Positions 7,721 through 13,591 of a stretch of DNA of 13,591 bases are shown here, piece after piece. Every line of letters starts with the position of its first letter. The first letter of the stretch is position 1. The translations under genes and the position numbers were made by a program. The stretch is taken from contig JAGGAG010000076.1 in the NCBI GenBank assembly GCA_017889745.1, forward strand, positions 1-13,591, given 5' to 3'. Below the pieces are notes generated by a model. It was not told where the DNA came from. It saw nothing but the letters and a program-made list of their open reading frames with translations, and ran no database searches. Source of the DNA: Gemmatimonadota bacterium. Its GTDB lineage: Bacteria > Gemmatimonadota > Gemmatimonadetes > Gemmatimonadales > GWC2-71-9.

Positions 7721-8751
7721 CCGATGTCAATGACCAGCTTGCCCGTCTGTTCGCCGCGGGCAAGCCGCTGGAAGGCCTCCAACGCGCGATCGAACGGCAC
7801 CACCTGGTCCACATGAGGCCAGAGCAGTCCCTCACCGGCAAGGCGCACGATCTCCCGATACTCCCCATGGCTCCCGAGCGTGGAGCCCATCAGCGACCAC
7901 TGGTGCCAGAAGAGGCGGCGCAGGTCGATGGATACCTGCGGGCCACCGGTGGCGCCGCAGGTGACCAGGCGCCCACCGCGCCGGAGGAGCCGGGTGGATC
8001 GCTGCCAGGTCGGCTCCCCTACGCTGTCGATCACGACGTCGGCGCCGCGATTGGCGGTCAACGCGCGGACCCGCGCGACCACGTCTTCCGTGGCGTGATT
8101 GACCAATCCTTCCGCGCCATAGCCACGGGCCACGTCGAGCTTCTCCGCACTGCTGCTCGTGGCAATGACACGCGCTCCGGCGTGCACGGCGACCTGCACC
8201 GCGGCGAGCGCCACGCCACCGCCCACGCCCCACACCAGCACCGTCTCTCCCGGCTCGACGCGCGCGCGGGTCACGAGCATGCGCCAGGCGGTGATCGTCG
8301 CAAGGGAGAAGGCAGCGGCTTGGGGCCAGGGCATCGCGGCCGGTACCGCGCCAAGGTTCGATTCGGGCACCACCACCAGTTCGGCCAGGGTGCCGCTGCG
8401 ATGCTCGCCCAGTACCTGAAACGCCGGGCACAGCGACTCCTCGCCACGGAGACACTCGGCGCAGGTGCCGCATGAGACACCGGGATTGATCATCACGCGG
8501 TCGCCGGGCCGCACCGCGGCCACGGCGCTGCCCACCGATTCCACGACCCCCGCCCCGTCGGAGCCCACGATCTGGGGAAAGGCGTAGGCCACCCCGGGGA
8601 GCCCGCCGGCAACAAAGAGATCGAGCCGGTTGAGCGCCGCCGCCCGGACCCGGACCCGGACGTCGTGGGGGGCGCGGACCTCGGGGGCGGGCACCTCGGC
8701 CAGTGCCAGGTGCTCGAGCCCCCCCACCCCCGTAAGGACAAGGGCGCGCAT
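7717..8751 (-). CDS. Zinc-type medium-chain dehydrogenase/quinone-reductase family oxidoreductase
   Basis: A 344-residue cytoplasmic MDR-family oxidoreductase, the usual length for the family. The N-terminal GroES-like domain (1-125) carries the structural zinc motif Cys94, Cys97, Cys100, Cys108 (SCGTCAECLRGEESLC). The positions that bind catalytic zinc in alcohol dehydrogenase are changed: NRLD at 41-44 where Cys is expected, GSDGAG at 63-68 in place of GHExxG, and no third Cys in the AAAFSLATITAWR segment. The Rossmann fold has GVGGGV at 175-180. Serines after strand 2 (ATSSSAEKL) suggest NADP(H) rather than NAD(H). Reduction of a quinone or enone is therefore more likely than classic alcohol oxidation (inference). 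I chose ATG 8751 because MRALVLTG is a typical family start. An ATG at 8796 adds 15 atypical residues. No strong ribosome binding site precedes either. Confidence 0.88.
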   Translation of the reverse strand: MRALVLTGVGGLEHLALAEVPAPEVRAPHDVRVRVRAAALNRLDLFVAGGLPGVAYAFPQIVGSDGAGVVESVGSAVAAVRPGDRVMINPGVSCGTCAECLRGEESLCPAFQVLGEHRSGTLAELVVVPESNLGAVPAAMPWPQAAAFSLATITAWRMLVTRARVEPGETVLVWGVGGGVALAAVQVAVHAGARVIATSSSAEKLDVARGYGAEGLVNHATEDVVARVRALTANRGADVVIDSVGEPTWQRSTRLLRRGGRLVTCGATGGPQVSIDLRRLFWHQWSLMGSTLGSHGEYREIVRLAGEGLLWPHVDQVVPFDRALEAFQRLARGEQTGKLVIDIG

Positions 8752-8959
8752 GAGGAACCCGGCCCCGGCGGGCGCACCAGTTGCGGGCTGGTTCATGCAG
8801 TGACAGGCTTTGCAGTCATGGCGTCGGCATTTCGGGTTCACGCGCAATAGGACAGCTTGCAGAGCGAGTGAACTTGTGCATCTTAGGAGCGTTGGCGGAA
8901 GGCCTATCGCCTCGACCGCGGCGGGTATCGCCGCATTCCAGGTACCACAGGAGCGTACG
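8752..8959. promoter_or_regulatory. Divergent intergenic region with candidate promoters
   Basis: This 208-bp gap separates the minus-strand dehydrogenase from the plus-strand histone-like gene. On the plus strand, TTGCAG (8857-8862) and CATCTT (8879-8884), 16 bp apart, could be -35 and -10 boxes. On the minus strand, TTCACT (8867-8872) and TATTGC (8844-8849), 17 bp apart, could serve the dehydrogenase; the two would overlap. Both are weak matches chosen by eye. I see no convincing gene or hairpin in the gap. Confidence 0.3.
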
Positions 8960-9415
8960 ATGGCCGAGCTTGAGTCGAGCTGGCAGAGCGCCGGGTGGAT
9001 GGACGAACTCCCTGGGTCGGCGGAACCCGCATTGCCCCCTCCGCCCCCGCCCCCACCACCCCCAGCGCCCTCGCTGGCGGCCTCGGTGAAGGCGGCGGTG
9101 GTCAAGGCCGAGAAAGCGGTCGAGAAGGCCGTCACCAAGGCGAGCAAGGCGGTGAAGAAGGCCGCCAAGAAGGCCAAGAAGAAGGCGGCGGTCCGGAAGG
9201 CGGTCCGGAAGGCCAAGGCCAGGAAGGTCGTGCGGAAGGCCAAGGCCAAGCGCACCGTTCGGAAGGTGAAACGTGCGGTCAGGAAGGCGGCCCGGAAGGC
9301 GGGCCGATCCACGAAGAAGGCAGCGCGGAAAACCGCCCGGTCCACGAAGAAGGCAGCCCGCAAGTCGGCCCGGTCCACGAGGAAGGCGGTCCGCAAGGCG
9401 ACGCGGCGGCGCTAG
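8960..9415 (+). CDS. Histone H1-like, Lys/Ala-rich DNA-binding protein with poly-proline arm
   Basis: A 151-residue, extremely basic protein. Residues 1-25 are mildly acidic with three tryptophan or methionine anchors (SWQSAGWMDELPG). Residues 26-35 are ten consecutive prolines. Residues 41-151 are built almost only from Lys, Arg, Ala and Val in KAAKKA/RKAVRKA words, like the tails of eukaryotic H1 and of bacterial H1-like proteins (HctB, BpH1, AlgP and PhaF tails). The end carries three 11-residue repeats of the form RSTKKAARKxA (116-148). Such proteins neutralise and compact DNA; here the role is inferred from composition. The start is firm: AGGAG at 8949-8953 lies 6 nt before the ATG. An ORF extension upstream to 8810 lacks a ribosome binding site and was not used. 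The gene is monocistronic, with a strong terminator 15 nt after its stop. Confidence 0.85.
   Translation: MAELESSWQSAGWMDELPGSAEPALPPPPPPPPPPAPSLAASVKAAVVKAEKAVEKAVTKASKAVKKAAKKAKKKAAVRKAVRKAKARKVVRKAKAKRTVRKVKRAVRKAARKAGRSTKKAARKTARSTKKAARKSARSTRKAVRKATRRR
9305..9403 (+). repeat. Three 33-bp tandem coding repeats in the histone-like gene
   Basis: Three consecutive 33-bp units encode RSTKKAARKTA, RSTKKAARKSA and RSTRKAVRKAT. The first 21 bases of units one and two differ at only two positions, and unit three has drifted further. This is a recent expansion of the basic tail and a likely source of length variation between strains. Confidence 0.85.
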
Positions 9416-9429
9416 GTAGACGAGGTTCG

Positions 9430-9471
9430 CAACGCCCCGGCTCACTTCAGGCCGGGGCGTTGTGTATTTTA
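9430..9471 (+). terminator. Rho-independent terminator after the histone-like gene
   Basis: A perfect 12-bp stem (CAACGCCCCGGC at 9430-9441 with its complement at 9451-9462) closes a 9-nt loop and is followed by TGTATTTTA. It begins 15 nt after the stop codon of the histone-like gene. The T-rich tail may also contain part of the promoter for the next gene (TATTTT at 9465-9470). No other hairpin in the window is comparable. Confidence 0.9.
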
Positions 9472-9498
9472 GGCACTTCCCGACCACCCGGACGCCCA

Positions 9499-9975
9499 TT
9501 GCCCAGGCACTTTCTCGCCCTCCTGCTGCTCGCCGCGGCCTGCCAGAAGGGACCGAGGGTCGAAGTCGACCCGGCGCCCCAGTCTCTCGATCCCCAGCGT
9601 CTGACCGAAGTGCTGGATGCCCAGTTCCGGGAGTCGGCCGCCGACTGGAACGCGGGCGACCTCGAGGGATTCATGTCGGCCTACGCCAACGACACCTCGA
9701 CGATGTTCCTGTCGGGTTCGAGGTTTGAGCACGGCTTTGCCTGGATCGAGCAGAACTATGCCCCGGCCTTCGCTCCCGGCGCCAAGCGGGACAGCCTCCG
9801 GATAGAAGGACTGACCGCGCGCCCCCTCGGCACCACTTTCGCCCTGGTGACGGCCCGATATGTGCTTTACCGGGATGGGGTTACCACCTCGAGCGGGCCT
9901 TTTTCCGTCGTAATGCAGGAGGGCACGGATGGCTGGAAGATCATACTTGATCACACGTCCAGCGATCCGCGTTAG
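9499..9975 (+). CDS. DUF4440/SnoaL-like lipoprotein
   Basis: A 158-residue predicted lipoprotein with an NTF2-like cone fold of the DUF4440/SnoaL group. The TTG start at 9499 gives a complete short lipoprotein signal (MPRHFLALLLLAAAC, Cys15). Upstream in-frame TTG 9460 falls inside the terminator, and no ribosome binding site is clear, so the start is moderately certain. Family features are an N-terminal helix with FRESAADWNAGDLEGFMSAY (43-62), the following D..TMF strand, and the closing WKIILDHTS (146-153). Members bind small molecules or act as accessory domains; I cannot name a substrate. Its 3' end overlaps the amidohydrolase start by 47 nt, so the two are translated from one message. 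A functional partnership at the membrane is plausible. Confidence 0.8.
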   Translation: MPRHFLALLLLAAACQKGPRVEVDPAPQSLDPQRLTEVLDAQFRESAADWNAGDLEGFMSAYANDTSTMFLSGSRFEHGFAWIEQNYAPAFAPGAKRDSLRIEGLTARPLGTTFALVTARYVLYRDGVTTSSGPFSVVMQEGTDGWKIILDHTSSDPR

Positions 9976-11317
9976 GGCCCTCGCGGCCGCGGCGTTCGCC
10001 CTCGGGGCCGCCGCCTGTGACCGCACCCCGCCGGACGGGGTGGCGCTGGTCGGCGCGACCGTGTTCGATGGAACGTCACCGCAGCCGCAGTTGGACCAGG
10101 TCATCATCGTCCGCAACGACAAGATCGAGGCGATCGGGACGCGCGCCGAGGTGGACATTCCGCGGCGGATGCGCACCGTGGACCTGAGCGGCAGGTTCAT
10201 CGTGCCCGGGCTCATCGATGGCCATGTGCACCTGCAGCGCTGGACGCTGCCGCGATTCCTTGCAGCCGGCGTCACCACCGTGCGCGACGTGCACGGCCCG
10301 TTCGATTCCATCCTCGCGCTGCGCGAGCAGGCCAACCTCGGATCACTCACGAGCCCGCGAATATTCAGCGCGGGTGCGATGATCGATGCGGCCCCAGCGA
10401 CCTACTCGGACGCCTTTGTGGTGGGCGGCGCCAATGACGCACGGAAGGCGGTGGACAAGCTCGCGGTGACCGGCGTCGACTACGTAAAGGTGTATACCAG
10501 GATCACTCCCGAGCTGCTGCGCGCCATCGTGGATGAAGCGCAGACCTTCGGCCTGAGGGTCACGGCGCATCTCGGCCTGACCGACGCGGTGACGGCCGGT
10601 GAGATCGGTGTGCGGTCGATCGAGCACATGAGCGGTGTGCCCGAAGCGGCGGTGGCTAACAACGCCGCCCTGTACGCGGCACACCGCGAGGGCTTCTTCG
10701 ACGGCTGGACGGCGTTCGAGAAGGCGTGGGCGGGCCTCGATTCGGCCACGCTGGCCAGGGTCGCGGAGCAGCTGGTGGCGGACCGGGTGACGATCGTGCC
10801 CACACTGGTACTGCACGAGACGCTGAGCCGACTTGATGATCCGGCGACCATGCAGGACAGTTCGCTCCGCCTGGTACCCGACTCGGAGATGAGCCGATGG
10901 GATGTGCCGGGCATGGTCGCGCGCGCGGGATGGACCGCCGAGGACTTCAGCGCCTTCCGCGCGTCGCGCCCGAACCAGGACCTGTTCGTGCGGATCTACC
11001 GCGCGAGCGGCGGCAAGGTGGTGGCGGGCACGGACGCCGCGAACCAGCTCATCGTCCCGGGACAGAGCCTCATCCGCGAGCTCGAATTGCTGGTGCAGGC
11101 CGGATTCTCCAACACCGACGCCCTCTTCGCCGCCACGCGCGACGCGGCACTCCTGCTGGGCGCCGACTCGCTGGGCGCGCTGGTGCCCGGCCGCAAGGCC
11201 GACCTGATCATCCTGGCCCGCGATCCCGTCGCGGACATCGGCAACCTGCGGAGCATCCAGCAGGTGATGGTGCGCGGCCACCTGATGTCGACCGACTCGC
11301 TGCGCCGTCACTGGTAG
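9929..11317 (+). CDS. Lipoprotein amidohydrolase (imidazolonepropionase/Xaa-Pro dipeptidase-like)
   Basis: A 462-residue metal-dependent hydrolase of the amidohydrolase superfamily. The signal peptide ends in AAAC with lipidated Cys30 and Asp31 at +2; in E. coli such an Asp keeps lipoproteins in the inner membrane. All expected metal ligands are present: HVH (His99, His101) after GLIDG, the likely carboxylated Lys187 in YVKVYT, His214 in VTAHLG, His233 in SIEHMSG and Asp369 in AGTDAA. The C-terminus carries the usual LGALVPGRKADLIIL segment. This suggests a binuclear dipeptidase or related cyclic-amide hydrolase; the exact substrate cannot be read from sequence. The start is inside the preceding gene but well supported by AGGAGGG (9917-9923), 5 nt upstream of the ATG. 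It is likely coupled to the DUF4440 lipoprotein. Confidence 0.9.
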   Translation: MAGRSYLITRPAIRVRALAAAAFALGAAACDRTPPDGVALVGATVFDGTSPQPQLDQVIIVRNDKIEAIGTRAEVDIPRRMRTVDLSGRFIVPGLIDGHVHLQRWTLPRFLAAGVTTVRDVHGPFDSILALREQANLGSLTSPRIFSAGAMIDAAPATYSDAFVVGGANDARKAVDKLAVTGVDYVKVYTRITPELLRAIVDEAQTFGLRVTAHLGLTDAVTAGEIGVRSIEHMSGVPEAAVANNAALYAAHREGFFDGWTAFEKAWAGLDSATLARVAEQLVADRVTIVPTLVLHETLSRLDDPATMQDSSLRLVPDSEMSRWDVPGMVARAGWTAEDFSAFRASRPNQDLFVRIYRASGGKVVAGTDAANQLIVPGQSLIRELELLVQAGFSNTDALFAATRDAALLLGADSLGALVPGRKADLIILARDPVADIGNLRSIQQVMVRGHLMSTDSLRRHW

Positions 11318-11319
11318 CC

Positions 11320-11679
11320 ATGTCGCTCACACGTATCGTCCTCGGCTGGCTCGCCGCCAGTGCGTGGTTCCTGCTGGTCGAGGTGATACTCACCCGGCTC
11401 AGGGGAGCGCCGAGCCCGGCTCGCGGTCCAGCGCCCAGGTGGATGCCGGCGGTGGAGGGGTTGCTGTTCACGCTCTTCGGTGCCCTCTGGTTCGGGAGCT
11501 ACGGTCCCGGGCCGGGTGGATGGATCCTGCTGTTCACGCTGCTCGGATTGCTGCTGGAGCTGCCGACGAGGCTGCGCGACGCGGTGCAGCGGTCGCAGCC
11601 GAAGGGACTGGCGGCGGCGATGGGTATCGCGGTGCTGAGGTGGGTGGTGGCGGGCGGGATCCTCGCGGCGGTGATGTAG
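11320..11679 (+). CDS. Small four-helix membrane protein of unknown function
   Basis: A 119-residue integral membrane protein not assigned to a family. Four hydrophobic segments lie at about 5-25, 44-61, 67-83 and 96-117. They are joined by a basic, proline-rich loop (28-41), a glycine-rich turn (GSYGPGPGG, 59-67) and a charged loop (RLRDAVQRSQPKG, 84-96). The distribution of Arg and Lys places the loops at 28-41 and 84-96 in the cytoplasm, with both ends on the opposite side (inference). The ATG follows the amidohydrolase stop by 2 nt, so it is probably on the same transcript. The ribosome binding site is weak. It has no motif that suggests transport or catalysis. Confidence 0.7.
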   Translation: MSLTRIVLGWLAASAWFLLVEVILTRLRGAPSPARGPAPRWMPAVEGLLFTLFGALWFGSYGPGPGGWILLFTLLGLLLELPTRLRDAVQRSQPKGLAAAMGIAVLRWVVAGGILAAVM

Positions 11680-11733
11680 GAACCGCAACAGCGGGAACAC
11701 GTTATTCTTCGCGGCACTCCCAACCTGTGATCA

Positions 11734-12774
11734 GTGACCGTTCATTCAGGCGTGACTACCATCAGATTGACCGGGTGTGCCTGCAAGCTCGGACCTGCCG
11801 AGCTGGCGCAGGTGCTCCGTCACGTACCACGGATTACCGACCCTGCCCTGCTGGTGGACGCGTCCACCCGGGATGACGCGGCCGTCTACCTGCTCTCTCC
11901 CGACCGCGCGCTGGTGGCCACCATCGATTTCTTCACGCCGATCGTGGATGACGCGGCTGACTGGGGTGCGATTGCCGCCGCGAATGCGCTGAGCGACGTC
12001 TACGCGATGGGCGGGACGCCGCTGCTGGCGCTCAACGTGACGGCGTGGCCCCGAGACGTATTGCCGCTCGAGTTGCTGGGTAAAGTGCTGGGGGGCGCAG
12101 CGGAGGTGTGCCGCGAGGCGGGATGCCTCGTGGCGGGCGGGCACACGGTGGACGACCCGGAACCCAAGTTCGGCATGGCGGTAATCGGCGACGTGCACCC
12201 CGACCGGATGCTCACCAACGCGAAAGCGCGCGCCGGCGACCTGCTTGTGCTCACCAAGCCACTTGGGACAGGGGTCCTGACGACCGCGTTCAAGCGTGAT
12301 CTCTGTGGAGACTCCGACCTGGCGCCGGCCGTCGCATCGATGCGAAGGCTCAACGCGGGTGCCGCGCGCGCCGGAGTGCGGGTGGGTGTTCACGCGGCGA
12401 CCGACGTAACCGGGTTCGGGTTGCTGGGTCACCTGCACAACATGCTGATGGCGAGCGGCGTCGGGGCGGAGATCCGCGCGGGGACGCTGCCGGTGTTCCC
12501 CGGCGTGCGCGATCTCGTGGACCGGGGCGCCGTGGCGGGTGGCACGCGACGGAACCTCGAGGCGCGACACGACGTGCAGTGGGACGCACTGGTGAGCGAG
12601 ACCGACCGGATTGTCTGCGCCGACGCGCAGACGTCGGGCGGGTTGCTCCTGGCCGTCGCCGAGCCGGATGCGGCGGAACTGCAGCGGCAACTCAGGCTCG
12701 AGGACACACTCGAGTGCGCCATCATCGGGAGCTGCACGGCAGGTGCGCCGGGCGCCATTCGCGTGCTGGCGTAG
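11734..12774 (+). CDS. selD: Selenide, water dikinase (selenophosphate synthetase)
   Basis: Makes selenophosphate from selenide and ATP, the selenium donor for selenocysteine or 2-selenouridine in tRNA. The 346-residue length and motif order match SelD. They include the catalytic loop GCACK (Cys15, Cys17, Lys18; E. coli has GCGCK), RDDAAVY (46-52) and TIDFFTPIVDD (64-73). AGGHTVDDPEP (134-144) binds nucleotide and metal, followed by TKPLGTGVLTTA, TDVTGFGLLGHLHNM, GGTRRNLE and DAQTSGGLLLAV. The first catalytic position is Cys, not selenocysteine. The peptide before the loop is shorter than in E. coli. Start GTG 11734 is uncertain; GTG 11752 is also possible and neither has a good ribosome binding site. 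TATTCT at 11703-11708 might be a -10 box. No selenium user (SelA, SelB, SelU) is in the window. Confidence 0.95.
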   Translation: MTVHSGVTTIRLTGCACKLGPAELAQVLRHVPRITDPALLVDASTRDDAAVYLLSPDRALVATIDFFTPIVDDAADWGAIAAANALSDVYAMGGTPLLALNVTAWPRDVLPLELLGKVLGGAAEVCREAGCLVAGGHTVDDPEPKFGMAVIGDVHPDRMLTNAKARAGDLLVLTKPLGTGVLTTAFKRDLCGDSDLAPAVASMRRLNAGAARAGVRVGVHAATDVTGFGLLGHLHNMLMASGVGAEIRAGTLPVFPGVRDLVDRGAVAGGTRRNLEARHDVQWDALVSETDRIVCADAQTSGGLLLAVAEPDAAELQRQLRLEDTLECAIIGSCTAGAPGAIRVLA

Positions 12775-12777
12775 TCG

Positions 12778-13002
12778 ATGAGCATCCGCTGGACACCCGA
12801 ACGGATGGACCGGCTCGAGTCGGCGGCGCGGCGCGGGCTCCGGGTAACCGTGGCGCGTCGGGGCACCGAGTACGTGGTGGTCGCGCGCCGGGTGGCGGTC
12901 GTAGGCGGGAAGGAGACGTTCGTCGGCTTCCTTCCCATGACCGGTGAAGAACTGAGCTTCGCCCTCAACGACATCGACGCCTTTGAGGTAATCGGCCTGT
13001 GA
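12778..13002 (+). CDS. Small conserved-looking protein of unknown function
   Basis: A 74-residue protein I do not recognise. It starts with a helical, basic segment (PERMDRLESAARRGLR). Strand-like stretches follow (VTVARRGTEYVVVARRVAVVG), then a Lys/Glu turn with GFLPMTGEELSFALNDIDAFEVIGL. The pattern suggests a small beta-barrel with a short helix. The fold is a guess, and no cysteine, metal site or membrane segment is present. Its ATG is 3 nt after the selD stop, and its own stop overlaps the GTG of the RNase H gene (GTGA). It is thus locked between the two by translational coupling and is probably a real gene. A nucleic-acid-related role is inferred only from the neighbour. Confidence 0.65.
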   Translation: MSIRWTPERMDRLESAARRGLRVTVARRGTEYVVVARRVAVVGGKETFVGFLPMTGEELSFALNDIDAFEVIGL

Positions 13003-13591
13003 GCCAGCGGATCGCTGTCGTGCACCTCGACGAGAGCTGCCTCGGCAACGGCCGGGAGGGATCGACCCCTGGCGGCGCGGGCGGATTGATCGAGATCCGC
13101 ACCGGTCGGGGCATCGAGCGGCGCGACATCCTGGTGGCCGATCCGGATACGACGAACAACCGGATGGCCCTGACCGGTGCCAGCGCGGTGCTCGAGGTGC
13201 TCGGGCGCAAGGAGACCAGGTTCCGGGTGCTGTTGGTCTCCGACTCGGAGTACCTGGTGAAGGGCATCAGGGAGTGGGTCCCTGGCTGGGAGCGGCGGGG
13301 ATGGACGCGGAAGGCCGGGGCGATCGAGAACCTGGAGCTGTGGCAGGATCTCGTCGCGGTGGCGCGGCGGCACGATGCCCAGTGGACCTGGGTCAGGGGG
13401 CACAAGGGTCACGCCAAGAACGAATATGCGAACGACCTGGCGGTACGGGCGGCCAGGGAGCAGATCACGTCCGACGGCGCCGTGGCGTCGGAATTCGAAG
13501 CGTGGCTGGCGGCGAAGCGTCTCAAGAAGCTCTACGTCGACTACGATGCGGATGCCTCCTTCACGATGCTGGAGAGGCGGCTCGCGGCCGG
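12999..13591 (+). CDS. RNase HI-like protein, catalytic Glu replaced by Ala (3' end outside window)
   Basis: The visible 197 residues contain the RNase HI fold in order: HLDESCLGN (Asp11, equivalent to E. coli Asp10), TTNNRMALTG (51-60), SDSEYLVKGI (Asp82, equivalent to Asp70), WERRGW (97-102), then VRGHKGHAKNEYANDLA (His135 and Asp146, equivalent to His124 and Asp134). The Glu of the E. coli TTNNRMEL motif (Glu48) is Ala57 here (GCC at 13167-13169). RNase HI normally cleaves the RNA strand of RNA-DNA hybrids and needs that Glu for metal binding, so activity is in doubt. An extra loop (GREGSTPGGAGG) sits after LGN. At least 40 residues follow the usual end of the domain, and the frame is open at the window edge. 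Start GTG 12999 overlaps the preceding stop. Confidence 0.88.
   Translation, partial: MSQRIAVVHLDESCLGNGREGSTPGGAGGLIEIRTGRGIERRDILVADPDTTNNRMALTGASAVLEVLGRKETRFRVLLVSDSEYLVKGIREWVPGWERRGWTRKAGAIENLELWQDLVAVARRHDAQWTWVRGHKGHAKNEYANDLAVRAAREQITSDGAVASEFEAWLAAKRLKKLYVDYDADASFTMLERRLAA

Noticed and set aside
8800..8814. CKACH, a cytochrome c-like CxxCH heme motif just before the dehydrogenase on the minus strand
   Set aside because: It has no surrounding cytochrome sequence, export signal or axial Met context, and lies in an intergenic stretch; chance occurrence.
8752..9396. N-terminal extension of the dehydrogenase to a 559-residue protein
   Set aside because: The extra part is antisense to the lysine-rich gene, has a low-complexity Ala/Phe/Arg translation, and the family's normal start is at 8751.
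8995..9498. Upstream extension of the DUF4440 lipoprotein frame
   Set aside because: It would run through the histone-like gene and the terminator; TTG 9499 gives a proper lipoprotein signal.
11683..11694. CCGC/GCGG mini-hairpin before selD
   Set aside because: A 4-bp stem is too short to be called a terminator or riboswitch element.
11734..12774. SelD as a selenoprotein with an in-frame UGA
   Set aside because: The catalytic position is a normal Cys codon (TGT), and no in-frame TGA occurs before the stop.

Overview
The window is a GC-rich stretch of bacterial chromosome that is almost entirely coding. The protein families point to a Gemmatimonadota-like organism: exported HEAT-repeat proteins behind a probable anti-sigma gene, a DUF5916 outer-membrane protein with a CBM9-like N-terminus, and many lipoproteins with AAC or AGC lipoboxes. 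That assignment is an inference from gene content and style; no marker gene in the window proves it. I see no mobile element, CRISPR array, rRNA or tRNA.

Left part (1-5466, + strand): the 3' end of an unidentified, possibly anti-sigma protein is coupled by overlapping stop and start codons to two exported HEAT-repeat proteins. An 84-bp gap separates these from a large CBM9-like/DUF5916 probable outer-membrane barrel. Middle part (5467-7720, + strand): a short, directly repeated spacer precedes two coupled, paralogous lipoproteins with a propeller-like look. They converge on a minus-strand zinc-type medium-chain dehydrogenase (7717-8751), and the two stop codons share one CTAG palindrome.

Right part (8752-13591, + strand): a 208-bp divergent region leads to a lysine/alanine-rich histone H1-like protein that ends in a strong intrinsic terminator. 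A DUF4440/SnoaL-like lipoprotein follows, overlapping by 47 nt a lipoprotein amidohydrolase with a complete metal-ligand set. Next come a four-helix small membrane protein, selenophosphate synthetase (selD), a 74-residue unknown and an RNase HI-like protein that runs off the window. The last three are tightly packed and look like one operon.

How they work together: most products are envelope proteins (signal peptides or lipoboxes), while the right end is cytoplasmic (selenium activation and nucleic-acid metabolism). The points most worth a second look are the strict two-step alternation of the HEAT repeats shared by two adjacent genes, the RNase HI-like protein that lacks the catalytic glutamate, the H1-like protein with a poly-proline arm, and the embedded start of the amidohydrolase gene.
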